64,000 nucleotides of DNA from Gammaproteobacteria bacterium (GCA_024742995.1 JANSXK010000003.1:124001-188000), one strand, 5' to 3'; positions 27,466-38,360 are shown, counted from the first letter of the stretch. Numbers and translations: made by a program. The notes: a model not told the origin generated them from the sequence alone.

Positions 27466-27978
27466 TTACGACATTTTGGCAGTGTGAGTAGGGTGTAAAA
27501 GATTAGCTATTTTTTCTCGGGTGGCTGTTTTTCCTTTTTCGTGAAAACGTACTACTAAGTCGGTGATTTGCTGTTCGCTCAAAGAATGATTCATTAGCGT
27601 ATTTATTTTATTCCAATACGCGAAAAATATGGGTTTATGAGCAGCACTCAAAATAGCAGTTAATGGTTCTACTTCGGGGTTTTTTAATGCGTCTTGATAG
27701 CCAAGCTTGTTTAGTTCGCTTTCATATGCCTTTGGATTTTCTTTTTTCCACTGGTCGCCAAATGTTTGCATCAATAGAGCTTGAAAGTCGAGTAGGGCGT
27801 TTGGCTTTTTGCTAGTAACAGCGCTATGTTCTGCCGCAGAAAAGGCTGCTAACAAGCCTAATTCTGTAGCTAGGGCACGCATGGCGTTGACTTGATTTTC
27901 TGATGATCCAGATTCTGCAAATAGACTAAATCTGACATGAGGTGTTACCTCGAGTTGTTCACTGTTAGCATTTTCCAT
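27466..27978 (-). CDS. Hypothetical cytosolic protein
   Basis: A 170-residue protein I do not recognise. It has no signal peptide or membrane segment and reads as mostly helical, with an acidic N terminus and short helical blocks such as NQVNAMRALATELGLLAAFSAAEH and LSEQQITDLVVRFHEKGKTATREKIANLL near the C terminus. It is convergent with ccmI and lies alone before the membrane protein gene 39 bases upstream. Codon use seems normal. Treated as a probable lineage-specific gene; function unknown. Confidence 0.6.
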   Translation of the reverse strand: MENANSEQLEVTPHVRFSLFAESGSSENQVNAMRALATELGLLAAFSAAEHSAVTSKKPNALLDFQALLMQTFGDQWKKENPKAYESELNKLGYQDALKNPEVEPLTAILSAAHKPIFFAYWNKINTLMNHSLSEQQITDLVVRFHEKGKTATREKIANLLHPTHTAKMS

Positions 27979-28017
27979 GAAATCACATACTTAGAAATAA
28001 CGTCAAATATTTCAGTT

Positions 28018-28365
28018 TTACTTGAATAAATAAGCAATCAAAAGCCCTAAACCGATGAGTGCAAACAGTGGATGTAAGAGCACCAACAGCTTTGGAATTG
28101 GCTTTTTACGTAAATCAAAATTTAGTAAGGTGAGCCCACCGGTTGCGGCTAGGAGTAGGACAATTAGGGCGGCAATGGGTTTTTCTCCGGCATGCAAGAT
28201 CGTATAAGTCACAAGGCAGCCCAAACCAAGGGTTGCGACTAAGCCATGCAAAAATACTGCGGGTTTGAAACTTGGGCGGTCACAAAGTAATTGTATAAAT
28301 ACAATGAATCCAAAAAATATAGCTAATACAAAAAATCCTAGGGCAAGGTACATTATATTTTGCAT
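28018..28365 (-). CDS. Small four-helix membrane protein
   Basis: A 115-residue hydrophobic protein with four predicted membrane helices (about 3-25, 33-53, 58-78, 90-112) separated by short basic loops (LCDRPSFKP, LRKKPIPK). The ATG at 28365 is chosen because GGGAG lies 8 bases upstream; longer readings run into the neighbouring helicase gene. It overlaps the end of that gene by 13 bases, so it is probably co-translated with it. No family recognised. Confidence 0.65.
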   Translation of the reverse strand: MQNIMYLALGFFVLAIFFGFIVFIQLLCDRPSFKPAVFLHGLVATLGLGCLVTYTILHAGEKPIAALIVLLLAATGGLTLLNFDLRKKPIPKLLVLLHPLFALIGLGLLIAYLFK

Positions 28366-31300
28366 GTTGTCGGCTCCCATTCTATCCATTGAAGGTTCGT
28401 TAAGTAATATAATCCACATCGTATCAGAAGTCTCGGATTTTCTTGGAATAATTCCGCGTAGTGATTTAATTGTGTTTGATGCTGTGGTTCTATTTGCCCG
28501 GTTTTAAAATCAATGATCCAACGCACGCCATTTTCTGTAAAGGTCCGATCGATGATCCGGGTACTTTGACCTGCTTCGGTTAAGATCTCTAATTCATTTT
28601 GTTCGTCATGATGGCGTTGGACCATCCATTGGCCTTTGGGATCAGCGAGCAAAGCATGAATTTGTTCTTGAATTTGCTCTAAAGCTCGTTCCAACATTTG
28701 ATCAGCAAAGCCCATGCTTTTTAAGTGATCGGTGGCTATTTGCCAAGGAATATCGGCTGTTTGTGATGGATGATAAGTGCAAATCCATTGCAACATGGTG
28801 TGGGTGACAATACCCAACAAACGTGGCAAAGAAGAAGGTATGCTTAAATTGATATTGTGTTGTGAGGCATGCAACGGTTGGGGTAATTCCCGATAATAAG
28901 ACAAGGGGAGCCGCCATAATTGGCTTGGATCGTGTTTATCTTTCGGATTTAGAGGTGCTGCGGAAGCTTGTTGAACAAAGACTTGTTGATGCAACATATG
29001 GCGAAAACTTTTTTTGCGTAGCGTGGGTTGATTATCAAAAAGGTAAAGACGTTGTTTCGCTCGTGTCACAGCGACGTATAATAAGCGTTGTGATTCATAC
29101 AAGGCTTTTTGTGCATCTAGGCGCCCCAAGTAATCGTAGACACGACAAGCGTCGTCTTCTGCGGCTTTAATGGGTGACATCAAAAATAAGTCCTTTTCGT
29201 TTTTTCGAGGTAATTTGAGCCAACGTATCAGTGCAGGATCGTCCTGCATAGGTTTGGCGCTCAGGCCTGGGAGGATGACGCAGTCAAATTCTAAGCCTTT
29301 GGATTTATGGATGGTCATGATTTGCAAGCGCGCCGGCGTAACATTTTTGGAATATAAACGGTTGAATTGTTCTTGGAATAATTTGAGATCGGGGATTTGA
29401 CTATCGACTTCATATTGACGCAGCAAAGACCAAAATTGTTCTAAATCTTCTTCTTGTGCTAGCGATAAAATATGATCGGTGTGCAATTGTTGTAAGACGG
29501 ATTGTACGCTATCTACTAAAGACTGCTGTTGGCGATGTTGGCAAGCATCGTGCAGTACTGCGAAGAGATAGCGTGCTCTTCCACGACCTTCTTCACTGAG
29601 ATTGGGGATTTGTTGCCATTGAGACAATGCCACATAAATTGATTTGTCATGCTCAGATAAGAGCAACACATCAGACAAGGGCAACCCACACCATGGACTA
29701 CGTAAAAACGCTAACCATGCTAAGCGGTTAGCCGGCATCAATAAAGCTTGAGTCAGAGACCAAACATCACGTAGATGAGGTAAATGGGTGAGTAGATCGA
29801 TATCCACTCCTTGAAAGGGAATATGATGCTGATGTAGCAGCGTGACAATAGTGCGTAATTGTGAGCGTGCACGAACCAAAATGGCGATGGTGGCTTCGGG
29901 GTATTGTTCTAATTCTTGTCTAATCACGTCAACAATGGCTTGTGCTTCATGGTTGTGATCTTCATAGTGATAGGCTTGGATAAAGCTATGTGGGTGTGCC
30001 TCGAGTATGGGGTGTGCACGATGTAAAGATACTGCACCTGTTTCGATGTCTTCTCGGGGTGGAAAAATGCTTTGAAATTGTTGATTGACCCAATCGACCA
30101 AGCTCGCTGTAGATCGAAAATTTGTACTTAATTGTAAAGCTTGTAATTTAACTGGGCCGAGACCGTGGCTTTGTGCGCGTAAAAACAAACCAACTTCTGC
30201 GCCACGAAAGCGATAAATCGATTGCATCGGATCGCCGACCACAAACAAGGTTCGACCATCAGTTTGTTCCCAGCCTTGGAGTAATTGGGTGAGGAGTTCG
30301 AATTGTTGTAATGAAGTGTCTTGAAATTCATCAATGAGCAAATGTTGAATTTGGTAATCCCAATACAAGCCCAAATCCGTCGGGGCGTTGTCATCACCCA
30401 ATGCCAAGCGTGCTTGCTGTGCCACACCTGAGAAATCAATGGTTTCAGTCGTTTGAAATTGCAATTCCAAATGCGCTACCAACAAAGGCAAACTGTTAAA
30501 TAATGCCTGTAACACAGCCCATTGTTGATCAGAAAATGTGGGGTTGGGCAAATGGCTGACGGCAATCAAAGCGGATACAAAATCGGGTAAGGCGTCGAGT
30601 GCTTCTAATAATGCCTTAGATTCGGTTTTGATTTGCGCATACATTGCCGTCGGACAAGCGTCTTTTTTCAATCCCACGTGATGATCAAAAGATTTACGTA
30701 AGTTGTGATTTGAGGTCAGTAATAAAGCAGCCAAAGCGGCTGTTTGCTCAGCGGTGATGTGATCGATATCTAGCCAGGTTTGCAATGATTGATATTTGGG
30801 ATTGTCCCAACCGCAGTGTTGCATAAAGAGTGATACCAAAGCGTGCAACGCTGATTTTAAGTCTTGCGGTACACTGTGTCGAAAACGTGATAATTCGTGG
30901 GCTTCAATCGCCGCCAAGGCTTGTTCGAAAGTTTGTTTGCTTTGGCTGCGTGCCATGAATAACGGGGTAAGCCATTGTTCGCGTTGGGTCAGTAATTGCG
31001 CGAACAAACGAATCAAAACATCTTGACGATTATCTAGATGGCGTAACAAATGGCGCAGATTGTCTTGATGATCTTCTGCGGTGCTGGCAAAGCGTAGATA
31101 AGAGCGTGCGGCCTCAAAATATAGGCCCTGAGGGATATCGGTGAGTGAGGCATAATGGTTGCTGTGTAGTGGAATGGCTTGGGCAATCATTTGGCATAAG
31201 GCATCAATTGTCATGATACGTAGTCGGTTACTTTGTTGCAGCAGACGCCATCCCAAGGCTTGATCTCGATCCAATACAAGTTGCGCGTAGTGATAAGTCG

Positions 31301-31556
31301 TACGCTGATGATCGGAGGTTGGTTGCGCGCCATTGGCGACTTGATGTAATGCCAAAATGATGCGCTCACGCATTTCAGATGCGGCTTTGCGCGTGAAAGT
31401 CAATGCGATGATTTGTTCTGGCGTTTGGACTTGATGCAATAATCTTAAAAATCTCTGGGTGAGGATTTCCGTTTTTCCTGAGCCAGCTGGGGCTTGGACG
31501 ATGAAGGATTGACTCGGATCCGTGGCCGCTTCACGTTGCGCTTGGTCATTGAGCAT
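28353..31556 (-). CDS. UvrD-family helicase-nuclease, AddA/RecB-like
   Basis: A 1067-residue superfamily 1 helicase with a C-terminal RecB-type nuclease. Walker A APAGSGKT is at 22-29, LTFTRKAASEMRER follows, DEFQDTS is the Walker B box, VVGDPMQSIYRFRGA motif III and TIHKSKGLEFDCVILPG motif V. The nuclease motif WIIDFKTG has Asp1016 and Lys1018. The order is that of AddA, which processes double-strand breaks together with AddB. No addB is next to it: the upstream neighbour is lysAC, overlapping by 11 bases, and the downstream one a small membrane protein. The partner may be elsewhere in the genome. Confidence 0.88.
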   Translation of the reverse strand: MLNDQAQREAATDPSQSFIVQAPAGSGKTEILTQRFLRLLHQVQTPEQIIALTFTRKAASEMRERIILALHQVANGAQPTSDHQRTTYHYAQLVLDRDQALGWRLLQQSNRLRIMTIDALCQMIAQAIPLHSNHYASLTDIPQGLYFEAARSYLRFASTAEDHQDNLRHLLRHLDNRQDVLIRLFAQLLTQREQWLTPLFMARSQSKQTFEQALAAIEAHELSRFRHSVPQDLKSALHALVSLFMQHCGWDNPKYQSLQTWLDIDHITAEQTAALAALLLTSNHNLRKSFDHHVGLKKDACPTAMYAQIKTESKALLEALDALPDFVSALIAVSHLPNPTFSDQQWAVLQALFNSLPLLVAHLELQFQTTETIDFSGVAQQARLALGDDNAPTDLGLYWDYQIQHLLIDEFQDTSLQQFELLTQLLQGWEQTDGRTLFVVGDPMQSIYRFRGAEVGLFLRAQSHGLGPVKLQALQLSTNFRSTASLVDWVNQQFQSIFPPREDIETGAVSLHRAHPILEAHPHSFIQAYHYEDHNHEAQAIVDVIRQELEQYPEATIAILVRARSQLRTIVTLLHQHHIPFQGVDIDLLTHLPHLRDVWSLTQALLMPANRLAWLAFLRSPWCGLPLSDVLLLSEHDKSIYVALSQWQQIPNLSEEGRGRARYLFAVLHDACQHRQQQSLVDSVQSVLQQLHTDHILSLAQEEDLEQFWSLLRQYEVDSQIPDLKLFQEQFNRLYSKNVTPARLQIMTIHKSKGLEFDCVILPGLSAKPMQDDPALIRWLKLPRKNEKDLFLMSPIKAAEDDACRVYDYLGRLDAQKALYESQRLLYVAVTRAKQRLYLFDNQPTLRKKSFRHMLHQQVFVQQASAAPLNPKDKHDPSQLWRLPLSYYRELPQPLHASQHNINLSIPSSLPRLLGIVTHTMLQWICTYHPSQTADIPWQIATDHLKSMGFADQMLERALEQIQEQIHALLADPKGQWMVQRHHDEQNELEILTEAGQSTRIIDRTFTENGVRWIIDFKTGQIEPQHQTQLNHYAELFQENPRLLIRCGLYYLTNLQWIEWEPTTCKI

Positions 31557-34125
31557 TGTTGTCGATCGGCCAAATGATTTCTTGTGCGGCGACTCTTAAA
31601 TTATACGCCGAACTCATGCAATGTCCGTAAGCGCCTGCATTGGCAATTAAGATGACATCTGATTCGAAGGTATCTGGTAGTACTCTATCATATCCTAAGG
31701 TATCGCCTGATTCACAAATAGGCCCCACAACATGGGCAAATCCGGTGTTTTCTTCGTGCAAGCGACTGAGATTAACAATGGGGTGATAGGCGCCGTACAA
31801 CATGGGTCGAATTAAGGAGTTCATTCCTGTTTCAATGCCGACGAAACGGACTTTCCCTTTTTCTTTGCATTGGGTGACTTTTGCCAGTAACACCCCACTT
31901 TCTGCGACGAAATAGCGCCCGGGCTCTAACCAAAAAGACAGTTTGGGATAACGGGCCTTTACACCTAAGAGCGCTTGATCCAGCTCAGACAAATTCAATG
32001 CTTGTTGTCCCGGTTTTTCGGAAATGCCCAAGCCGCCACCTAAATTGATAAATCTAACTTTTGGAAAACGCTGAATTTCCTTCGCCAACATCAAAGCGGT
32101 GTCCTGCCATAATTCTGGTGATAATATCCCACTACCAGAATGCGCATGTAAGCCGATAACATTCAGTTTGTGTTGTTTGACCAATGCCGCTGCTGCATCC
32201 AAATGGTTGGCTTCAATTCCAAATTTGGACTCGTTGCCGCCGGTGCAGACGAATTTATGATGGCCGGCACCTGAGCCTGGATCAATGCGCAATAGAATAG
32301 GATGACCTTTAAATATTTCCGGCCAATGTTCTAGAGGATAAATGCTATCGATGGTAACGTAACAGCCACTGTCGAGGGCTTGCTGATATTCAGATTTGGA
32401 TGAAAAATTAGGCGTGAATAAGATCTGATGGCGATCAATTTTCGGACAGACCTCCAAGACTAATGCCAACTCTTCGGGTGACACACATTCAAAACCGATG
32501 CCTTTGGCATGTAGGGTACGAATAATGTCAGGATGTGGATTGGCTTTGAGCGCATAAAAAATAGTGTCAATCGATTGCATCTCTAATAGTGTATCTGTTT
32601 GTTGTATGATGGTTGTTTTGTCATAGACATAGCAAGGGGATGCATGGGCCGCGAGTGCCAGCAATCCTTCCTGTGCTGTTTCCCACCAAGGCGTGGGCTT
32701 GGGTTCTGGTTTGCCAAATTCTTCATGCCAGCTTTTCGAATAATAAAAACTTTGCGGATTGCCTTCAATGAGTAAGGCGTGCAGTTTATGAGATAATTTT
32801 TCGGCTTTTGATTCATCCACCACGAAGGTCAAGTTTAAATCATTTGAGGCCAGGGATATCAAATGTACTTGTTGATCATCAAAGACTTCAAAGGCTGAGC
32901 CCAATTGTGATAAGACCCGGCGAATATGGTGTCCCACTAGACTGATGGCTGAGCAGGGTTCAATGATTCTGGCGCGTCCAAATTGATTCAATTCATCTAA
33001 TAAGCTGGTTAATTTGACACGGTACGCTGGATTGTTAGGGCTATCTAATGAGAGCGTGACATTGGCTTCAGAGGTCGCTAATAAATCCACTGAAAAGTCA
33101 TGGCGTTTGAACGCGGCAAAAATGTCTGCCAAAAAGCCGCTTTGCTGCCACATGCTGACAGTATCAATTGAGATTAAGGTGATGCTATGTTTGACTTGAA
33201 TGGATTTGATGGGTGGGGCATCATCATCACTTTTGGTAAAAATATGGGTGCCTGAATGATCCGGCATACAAGTGTATTTGATGTACATCGGAATATTGGC
33301 TTTGCGTACAGGCGAAATACTCAAAGGGTGTAATATTTTAGCGCCCATCGATGCAATTTCTTGCGCTTCTTCATAGTTCAGGGTTTTTAACAGGCGTGCG
33401 TGTGGTAATTGGTGTGGGTTGGCGGTGTAAATCCCGGGTACATCAGTCCAAATTTCACAAACAGTTGCGTCCAAAATAACGGTTAACAAAGACGCCGATG
33501 TATCTGAGCCACCGCGCCCTAATAGGACAGTTTCTCCTTGGGTGTTGGCAGCGATAAATCCTTGAGTGACGATGGCTTGTGCGCCGCTGTTAAGAAATTT
33601 TTGCACCAGTTTTGGATTAGGATCGTCTGCAACACGCGCGTTACAATAGCGCTGCACCTCATCTCCCGGTATCCGCATGGCAATTAATGCTTCACGTGCA
33701 TCGAACCACAAGCAATTTAACCCTTGTTGACTTAAAAAGGTGTGACCCAGACGGGTCAGCATGAGTTCTCCCAAACTTAAGACTTGGGCATGAATTTTAG
33801 CGGGGGCCTCGTGTAGTAGGGCGACGCCGGTTAGCCATTGATCAAGCTGTTGTAGATCAGTTTGAATGGATTGAGGGTCAACTTCGAGGCTGAGCGCCAA
33901 TTCTAGCATGGCATTGACAAATTCGGTTTGTAAGGTTTGATGTTCGTTTAATACGGCGGCATCAATCATTTGTTCTAATTGGTTTGAAGCATTTGATTTT
34001 GCAGAGCATACTATGACTGGCTGTAACCCAGCATCGATATGTTTTTTCGTGATGGCGAGAATGTGATTCCAGGTGTCTCGAGAGGAGACAGATGTGCCCC
34101 CGAACTTGGTTACAATTTGGCGCAT
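31546..34125 (-). CDS. lysAC: Bifunctional aspartokinase/diaminopimelate decarboxylase
   Basis: Fusion of the first and last enzymes of lysine synthesis. Residues 1-455 are an aspartokinase with KFGGTSVSS (7-15), the GRGGSDTSA nucleotide site and ACT-like regulatory segments; residues 490-859 are a PLP-dependent decarboxylase with the lysine of YALKANP (Lys527), RIDPGSGAGHHKF, GLHAHSGSG, and the C-terminal GPICESGDTLGYDR. Such fusions are known from Xanthomonadales and some Legionellales. Placing both enzymes in one chain could tie entry and exit of the pathway. It overlaps the helicase gene by 11 bases and asd, the intermediate enzyme, is 14 kb away. Confidence 0.95.
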   Translation of the reverse strand: MRQIVTKFGGTSVSSRDTWNHILAITKKHIDAGLQPVIVCSAKSNASNQLEQMIDAAVLNEHQTLQTEFVNAMLELALSLEVDPQSIQTDLQQLDQWLTGVALLHEAPAKIHAQVLSLGELMLTRLGHTFLSQQGLNCLWFDAREALIAMRIPGDEVQRYCNARVADDPNPKLVQKFLNSGAQAIVTQGFIAANTQGETVLLGRGGSDTSASLLTVILDATVCEIWTDVPGIYTANPHQLPHARLLKTLNYEEAQEIASMGAKILHPLSISPVRKANIPMYIKYTCMPDHSGTHIFTKSDDDAPPIKSIQVKHSITLISIDTVSMWQQSGFLADIFAAFKRHDFSVDLLATSEANVTLSLDSPNNPAYRVKLTSLLDELNQFGRARIIEPCSAISLVGHHIRRVLSQLGSAFEVFDDQQVHLISLASNDLNLTFVVDESKAEKLSHKLHALLIEGNPQSFYYSKSWHEEFGKPEPKPTPWWETAQEGLLALAAHASPCYVYDKTTIIQQTDTLLEMQSIDTIFYALKANPHPDIIRTLHAKGIGFECVSPEELALVLEVCPKIDRHQILFTPNFSSKSEYQQALDSGCYVTIDSIYPLEHWPEIFKGHPILLRIDPGSGAGHHKFVCTGGNESKFGIEANHLDAAAALVKQHKLNVIGLHAHSGSGILSPELWQDTALMLAKEIQRFPKVRFINLGGGLGISEKPGQQALNLSELDQALLGVKARYPKLSFWLEPGRYFVAESGVLLAKVTQCKEKGKVRFVGIETGMNSLIRPMLYGAYHPIVNLSRLHEENTGFAHVVGPICESGDTLGYDRVLPDTFESDVILIANAGAYGHCMSSAYNLRVAAQEIIWPIDNNAQ

Positions 34126-34181
34126 GAGTTCAAATATTCAAAAGCATCACAGTAGCATGAAATACGGGGGATATTCAAGAA

Positions 34182-34628
34182 TTACTGTAAGGTCCAATGG
34201 ATGGTCGCAGGTTTCGATTTTTTGCAATTGGATAGTGTTGATACGTAAGTTGTATCCATATTGGATAGAGAGGGTGCCAAGCCCGCTATGGTTTCTGTGT
34301 CAGAAAAATAACCGCGATCAACCGTTCTTTTGGAGCGTATTGTTGCAAATTTATCATCACCGCATTGGAAACTGAAGGTCACATTAGACTGATTTATATT
34401 GTTATACTCTTCAATTGAATAAGGTATTGTGGTTTCACCGGCAAGAATTTTAAGAGGTAAAGATTTGGAATATTCTATGCCTTCTGTGATTTCTTGTTGG
34501 GTTAAATAACACACTGCATCAGTTTTGTTTTCGATTGTGATATTCAACAGGCGTTTACAATTACAGGTATCACAAGCAGCTGTAAGAGCGGGAAGACATA
34601 GGAGTACAGATAGGATATATTTTTTCAT
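34182..34628 (-). CDS. Hypothetical secreted cysteine-rich protein
   Basis: A 148-residue protein with a clear signal peptide (MKKYILSVLLCLPALTAA) ending just before a cysteine-rich stretch CDTCNC. A lipoprotein cleavage site at LTAAC is possible but weak, because position -3 is Thr. The mature part is mostly beta-like and contains further Cys (about residues 40, 89, 135) that could form disulfides. No family recognised. It is alone between clpB and lysAC, transcribed in the same direction. Confidence 0.65.
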   Translation of the reverse strand: MKKYILSVLLCLPALTAACDTCNCKRLLNITIENKTDAVCYLTQQEITEGIEYSKSLPLKILAGETTIPYSIEEYNNINQSNVTFSFQCGDDKFATIRSKRTVDRGYFSDTETIAGLAPSLSNMDTTYVSTLSNCKKSKPATIHWTLQ

Positions 34629-34718
34629 GGGACTCTAAGGATGTTTGTTAGTGCTCGCGTATGGTACTTGGAAATGGGTTGTGGATCAATGGTGGTCCCT
34701 CATCCGCTCTTTGGGCAC

Positions 34719-34739
34719 CTTCTCCCCTGTGGGGAGAAG
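34719..34739. repeat. Hairpin downstream of clpB
   Basis: A perfect 9-bp stem, CTTCTCCCC paired with GGGGAGAAG, with a 3-base loop lies 13 bases after the clpB stop. There is no T run on either strand. Together with the flanking CCCTCATCCG it looks like one of the common intergenic repeats in proteobacterial genomes; it may protect the clpB mRNA end rather than terminate it. Confidence 0.55.
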
Positions 34740-34751
34740 AGATACGGGGGG

Positions 34752-37328
34752 TTATTGTTTTTGAAATTCTAAGGTTGTGTCTTTTAAGCTGACGTCAATG
34801 GTGTCTCCGGATTTGAATGCCCCGCTTAACAAAGATTGTGCCAAAGGATTTTCTAGTGTTTGTAAGATCACGCGTTTTAGCGGACGGGCACCGTATACGG
34901 GGTCGAAACCAGTTTCGGCTAGATAATTTAAGGCTTCTTTGCTCAAGTTTAACGTCATGCCTTGGTCACTAAGGCGCTGTTTCAAATATTGAATTTGAAT
35001 CTCAGCAATATGGATGATTTCGTCTTGTGATAATGAGTGGAAGACCACAGAGTCGTCAATTCGATTGATGAATTCTGGACGGAAATGTTCTCCGACCAAA
35101 TCCATGACCATGGTTTTGATCTCGTCATAAGATTTGCTGCGACTGTGCTCTTGAATCAAATGAGAACCCAGATTAGAGGTCATGACAATCACGGTATTGC
35201 GAAAATCTACCGTGCGACCTTGGCCATCAGTCAAACGACCATCATCCAAGACTTGCAGTAAAATATTAAAGACATCTGCATGGGCTTTTTCAACTTCGTC
35301 TAATAAAATCACAGAGTAGGGGCGGCGGCGGATGGCCTCAGTCAAATAACCGCCTTCTTCGTAACCGACGTACCCTGGAGGTGCGCCAATCAAACGGGCG
35401 ACGGCATGTTTTTCCATGAATTCGGACATATCAATCCGCACCAATGCTTCTACCGTATCAAATAAAAATACCGCTAACGATTTGCACAATTCAGTTTTAC
35501 CTACGCCAGTAGGGCCCAAAAATAAGAACGATCCAATTGGGCGATTGGGATCGGATAAGCCCGCGCGTGAACGGCGAATGGCGTTGGCTACGGCATCCAC
35601 GGCTTCATTTTGACCAATCAAACGTTCATGTAACGCATCTTCCATATGTAACAGTTTTTCTTTCTCACCTTCTAACATTTTAGTGACAGGAATACCGGTC
35701 CATTTTGAGACAATTTCAGCAATTTCTTCTTCTGTGACTTTATTGCGTACTAATTTCATTTCTCGTGGTTTGCTGGCGTCTACTTCGGATAATTGCTTTT
35801 CCAGAGAGGGGATAGTGCCATATTGCAATTCTGACATTCGGCTCAAATCTCCAGCTCGACGCGCTGTTTCCAATTCTAATTTGGCTTTTTCGAGAGATTC
35901 TTTGATGTGGCTTGATCCTTGTAGCATCGCTTTTTCGGCTTTCCAGACTTCTTCTAAATCAGAATACTCTTTTTCTAATTCTTTGATGGTGTCTTCCAAA
36001 TCTGCCAAACGTTTTTTAGAGGCATCGTCGGATTCTTTTTCTAAGGCCACGCGTTCGATTTTAAATTGAATCAAGCGGCGGTCGAGTTTATCCATGCTTT
36101 CAGGTTTGGAGTCAATTTCCATACGGATTTGACTCCCTGCTTCATCAATCAAATCAATAGCTTTGTCTGGTAATTGGCGATCGGTGATATAACGATGTGA
36201 AAGGGTGGCAGCTGCGATGATAGCGGGATCGGTAATGTCGACGCCGTGATGAATTTCATAGCGCTCTTTCAAGCCACGTAAAATCGCAATGGTGTCTCCG
36301 ACATCAGGTTCTTTGACAAATATTTTTTGAAAGCGGCGCTCTAAGGCAGCATCCTTTTCAATGTATTTACGATATTCATCCAAGGTGGTAGCGCCGATAC
36401 AATGTAATTCGCCACGTGCCAACGCAGGTTTTAGCATATTGCCTGCATCCATGGCACCTTCTGCTTTACCTGCACCCACCATCGTGTGAATTTCATCGAT
36501 GAACAAAATGATTTGACCTTCTTGCTTGGCCAAATCACTGAGCACAGCCTTAAGTCGCTCTTCGAATTCTCCGCGGAATTTAGCGCCCGCAATCAATGCT
36601 CCCATATCTAAGGACAGTAAGCGTTTGTTTTTTAGCCCTTCAGGGACTTCGCCATTGATAATCCGTTGCGCCAAACCTTCAACTATTGCGGTTTTACCCA
36701 CACCTGGTTCGCCAATGAGGACAGGGTTGTTTTTGGTACGACGTTGTAAGACTTGAATGGTGCGGCGAATTTCATCATCACGCCCAATCACAGGATCCAA
36801 ATTGCCTTGTTCAGCACGTGCAGTGAGATCTAAAGTATATTTTTCCAAAGCCTGACGTTGTTCTTCAGCATTGGGATCGGTTACGGTACCGCCGCCGCGG
36901 ACATCATCGATGGCTTTTTCCAGGGCGGCTTTATCTGCACCTGCTTTTTTGAGGAGCTTGCTCAGACTGCCTTTATCTTCAAGCGCGGCTAATAAAAAAA
37001 GTTCGCTAGAAATGTACTGGTCTTTGCGTGTTTGTGCGAGTTTGTCGGTTAAATTGAGGATGCGATTCAATCCATTAGAGATATGTACATCTCCGCCCAT
37101 GCCAGAGACTTTTGCCAATTTATCCAGGGCGTCTTCAAGCGCTGAGGTTAAGACATTGATTCGCACGCCAGCTTTGCTAAGAATAGGCTTGCAGCTACCG
37201 TCTTGTTGATCCATCAGTGCTTTGAGCAAATGCTCGGGTTCAATGAACCCATTATCTAGGCCGAGAGCTAAGGATTGCGCATCAGCCAGTGCCATTTGAA
37301 ATTTGGATGTTAGTTTGTCCATTCTCAT
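34752..37328 (-). CDS. clpB: ATP-dependent disaggregase ClpB
   Basis: Hexameric AAA+ chaperone that resolubilises aggregated protein with DnaK. The 858-residue protein has the N domain (1-145), NBD1 with GEPGVGKT (206-213), the coiled-coil middle domain (about 400-530) and NBD2 with GPTGVGKT and LLDEVEKAH, closing with GARPLKR. The start [10 protein letters not shown] is taken from homology with the E. coli MRLDRLTNKF; AAGG is 8 bases upstream. E. coli ClpB has an internal start near residue 149; one might exist here too. A sigma-32-like promoter precedes it. Confidence 0.97.
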   Translation of the reverse strand: MRMDKLTSKFQMALADAQSLALGLDNGFIEPEHLLKALMDQQDGSCKPILSKAGVRINVLTSALEDALDKLAKVSGMGGDVHISNGLNRILNLTDKLAQTRKDQYISSELFLLAALEDKGSLSKLLKKAGADKAALEKAIDDVRGGGTVTDPNAEEQRQALEKYTLDLTARAEQGNLDPVIGRDDEIRRTIQVLQRRTKNNPVLIGEPGVGKTAIVEGLAQRIINGEVPEGLKNKRLLSLDMGALIAGAKFRGEFEERLKAVLSDLAKQEGQIILFIDEIHTMVGAGKAEGAMDAGNMLKPALARGELHCIGATTLDEYRKYIEKDAALERRFQKIFVKEPDVGDTIAILRGLKERYEIHHGVDITDPAIIAAATLSHRYITDRQLPDKAIDLIDEAGSQIRMEIDSKPESMDKLDRRLIQFKIERVALEKESDDASKKRLADLEDTIKELEKEYSDLEEVWKAEKAMLQGSSHIKESLEKAKLELETARRAGDLSRMSELQYGTIPSLEKQLSEVDASKPREMKLVRNKVTEEEIAEIVSKWTGIPVTKMLEGEKEKLLHMEDALHERLIGQNEAVDAVANAIRRSRAGLSDPNRPIGSFLFLGPTGVGKTELCKSLAVFLFDTVEALVRIDMSEFMEKHAVARLIGAPPGYVGYEEGGYLTEAIRRRPYSVILLDEVEKAHADVFNILLQVLDDGRLTDGQGRTVDFRNTVIVMTSNLGSHLIQEHSRSKSYDEIKTMVMDLVGEHFRPEFINRIDDSVVFHSLSQDEIIHIAEIQIQYLKQRLSDQGMTLNLSKEALNYLAETGFDPVYGARPLKRVILQTLENPLAQSLLSGAFKSGDTIDVSLKDTTLEFQKQ

Positions 37329-37363
37329 TGTCATCACCTTTTCATTCAATCTTGTATACAGTA

Positions 37364-37392
37364 AGATGTGGGTATTCTTTTCAAAAATCAAG
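37364..37392 (-). promoter_or_regulatory. Sigma-32 (heat-shock) type promoter for clpB
   Basis: Minus strand: CTTGAT (37387-37392) followed after 14 bases by CCCACATCT (37364-37372), close to the sigma-32 consensus CTTGAAA - 11 to 16 bases - CCCCATNT. It lies 36 bases before the chosen clpB start and in the divergent gap with the S49 peptidase. A heat-shock promoter is the expected control of clpB. Confidence 0.7.
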
Positions 37393-37403
37393 TGATCCGC
37401 TGC

Positions 37404-38360
37404 ATGACAGAACCAAATTTAGATAAAGATACGTCTTCCCAAAGCTTGTTAAATCAAATCGTAGTCGAGCATTTTAAAGAGAAAAAACAAAAAAGATTTT
37501 GGCGAAGATGGCGCAGAATATTTTTCACTTTGCTTGTGATTGCGTTCTCATTTTATTTCTTCCATGCCTACGAAGCCGAAATTACTGCACGTGCGCAGAC
37601 CCACGTCGGTTTGATTGATCTCAAAGGGGAAATTTTTGATACGCAAGCTGCAAGTGCCGATAATTTAAGTAAAAGCTTAGAATCAGCTTATCAAGCGAAA
37701 GGCTTAAAGGCTGTGCTGTTTAGGATCGATAGCCCTGGTGGTAGTCCAGTGCAAGCAGATTATATGTTTAATACCATTCGTTATTACCATAAAAAATATC
37801 CTGATGTGAAATCGTATGCGGTTTGTATGGATACTTGTGCATCTGCAGCATATTATGTTGCGGCGGCTGCGGATGAGATTTATGCCAATCCATCTAGTTT
37901 GGTGGGGTCGATAGGCGTGTTGTACAACGGCTTTGGTTTCGTCGATGCCATGCAAAAACTGGGTGTGACGCGTCGTTTGGAAACAGCTGGGCGCAACAAA
38001 GGGTTTATGGATGCATTCTCGCCAATTGATGCGACTCAAGAAAAAAGTCTCAAAACGATGTTAACGGTGATTCACCAGAGATTTATTGATCAAGTGAAAC
38101 TTGGTCGTGGTGATCGCTTGAAACCATCGGCGGATCTGTTTACCGGGATGGTTTGGACCGGTGTGCAAGCTAAAAACTTGGGTTTGATTGATGGTTTTGA
38201 CAGTACCGGACAATTACTCCGCGACGTGATTAAAGTAGAGACTGTGTACGATTACACAGAAAAACATAGTGTTTTGGATCAATTGGCAAAGAGTTTGGGT
38301 GCTGAAACGATGAATCAATTGGCAGTGGTCTTGGGTATCAAGCGACCAGGATTTCACTAG
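37404..38360 (+). CDS. sppA: S49 signal-peptide-peptidase-type protease
   Basis: Inner-membrane serine protease of family S49, which degrades cleaved signal peptides in the periplasm. The 318-residue protein has one N-terminal anchor (about 38-54), [12 protein letters not shown], the nucleophile Ser147 in CASAAYYVA and the general base Lys199 in AGRNKG. Its length matches the single-domain SppA type, not the double-domain E. coli SppA (67 kDa). The ATG at 37404 is used; a longer in-frame reading would start inside the clpB promoter. nnrD follows after 11 bases. Confidence 0.87.
   Translation: MTEPNLDKDTSSQSLLNQIVVEHFKEKKQKRFWRRWRRIFFTLLVIAFSFYFFHAYEAEITARAQTHVGLIDLKGEIFDTQAASADNLSKSLESAYQAKGLKAVLFRIDSPGGSPVQADYMFNTIRYYHKKYPDVKSYAVCMDTCASAAYYVAAAADEIYANPSSLVGSIGVLYNGFGFVDAMQKLGVTRRLETAGRNKGFMDAFSPIDATQEKSLKTMLTVIHQRFIDQVKLGRGDRLKPSADLFTGMVWTGVQAKNLGLIDGFDSTGQLLRDVIKVETVYDYTEKHSVLDQLAKSLGAETMNQLAVVLGIKRPGFH

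Noticed and set aside
34719..34739. Rho-independent terminator of clpB
   Set aside because: The stem is strong but no T run follows on either strand, so it is listed as a repeat-like hairpin only.
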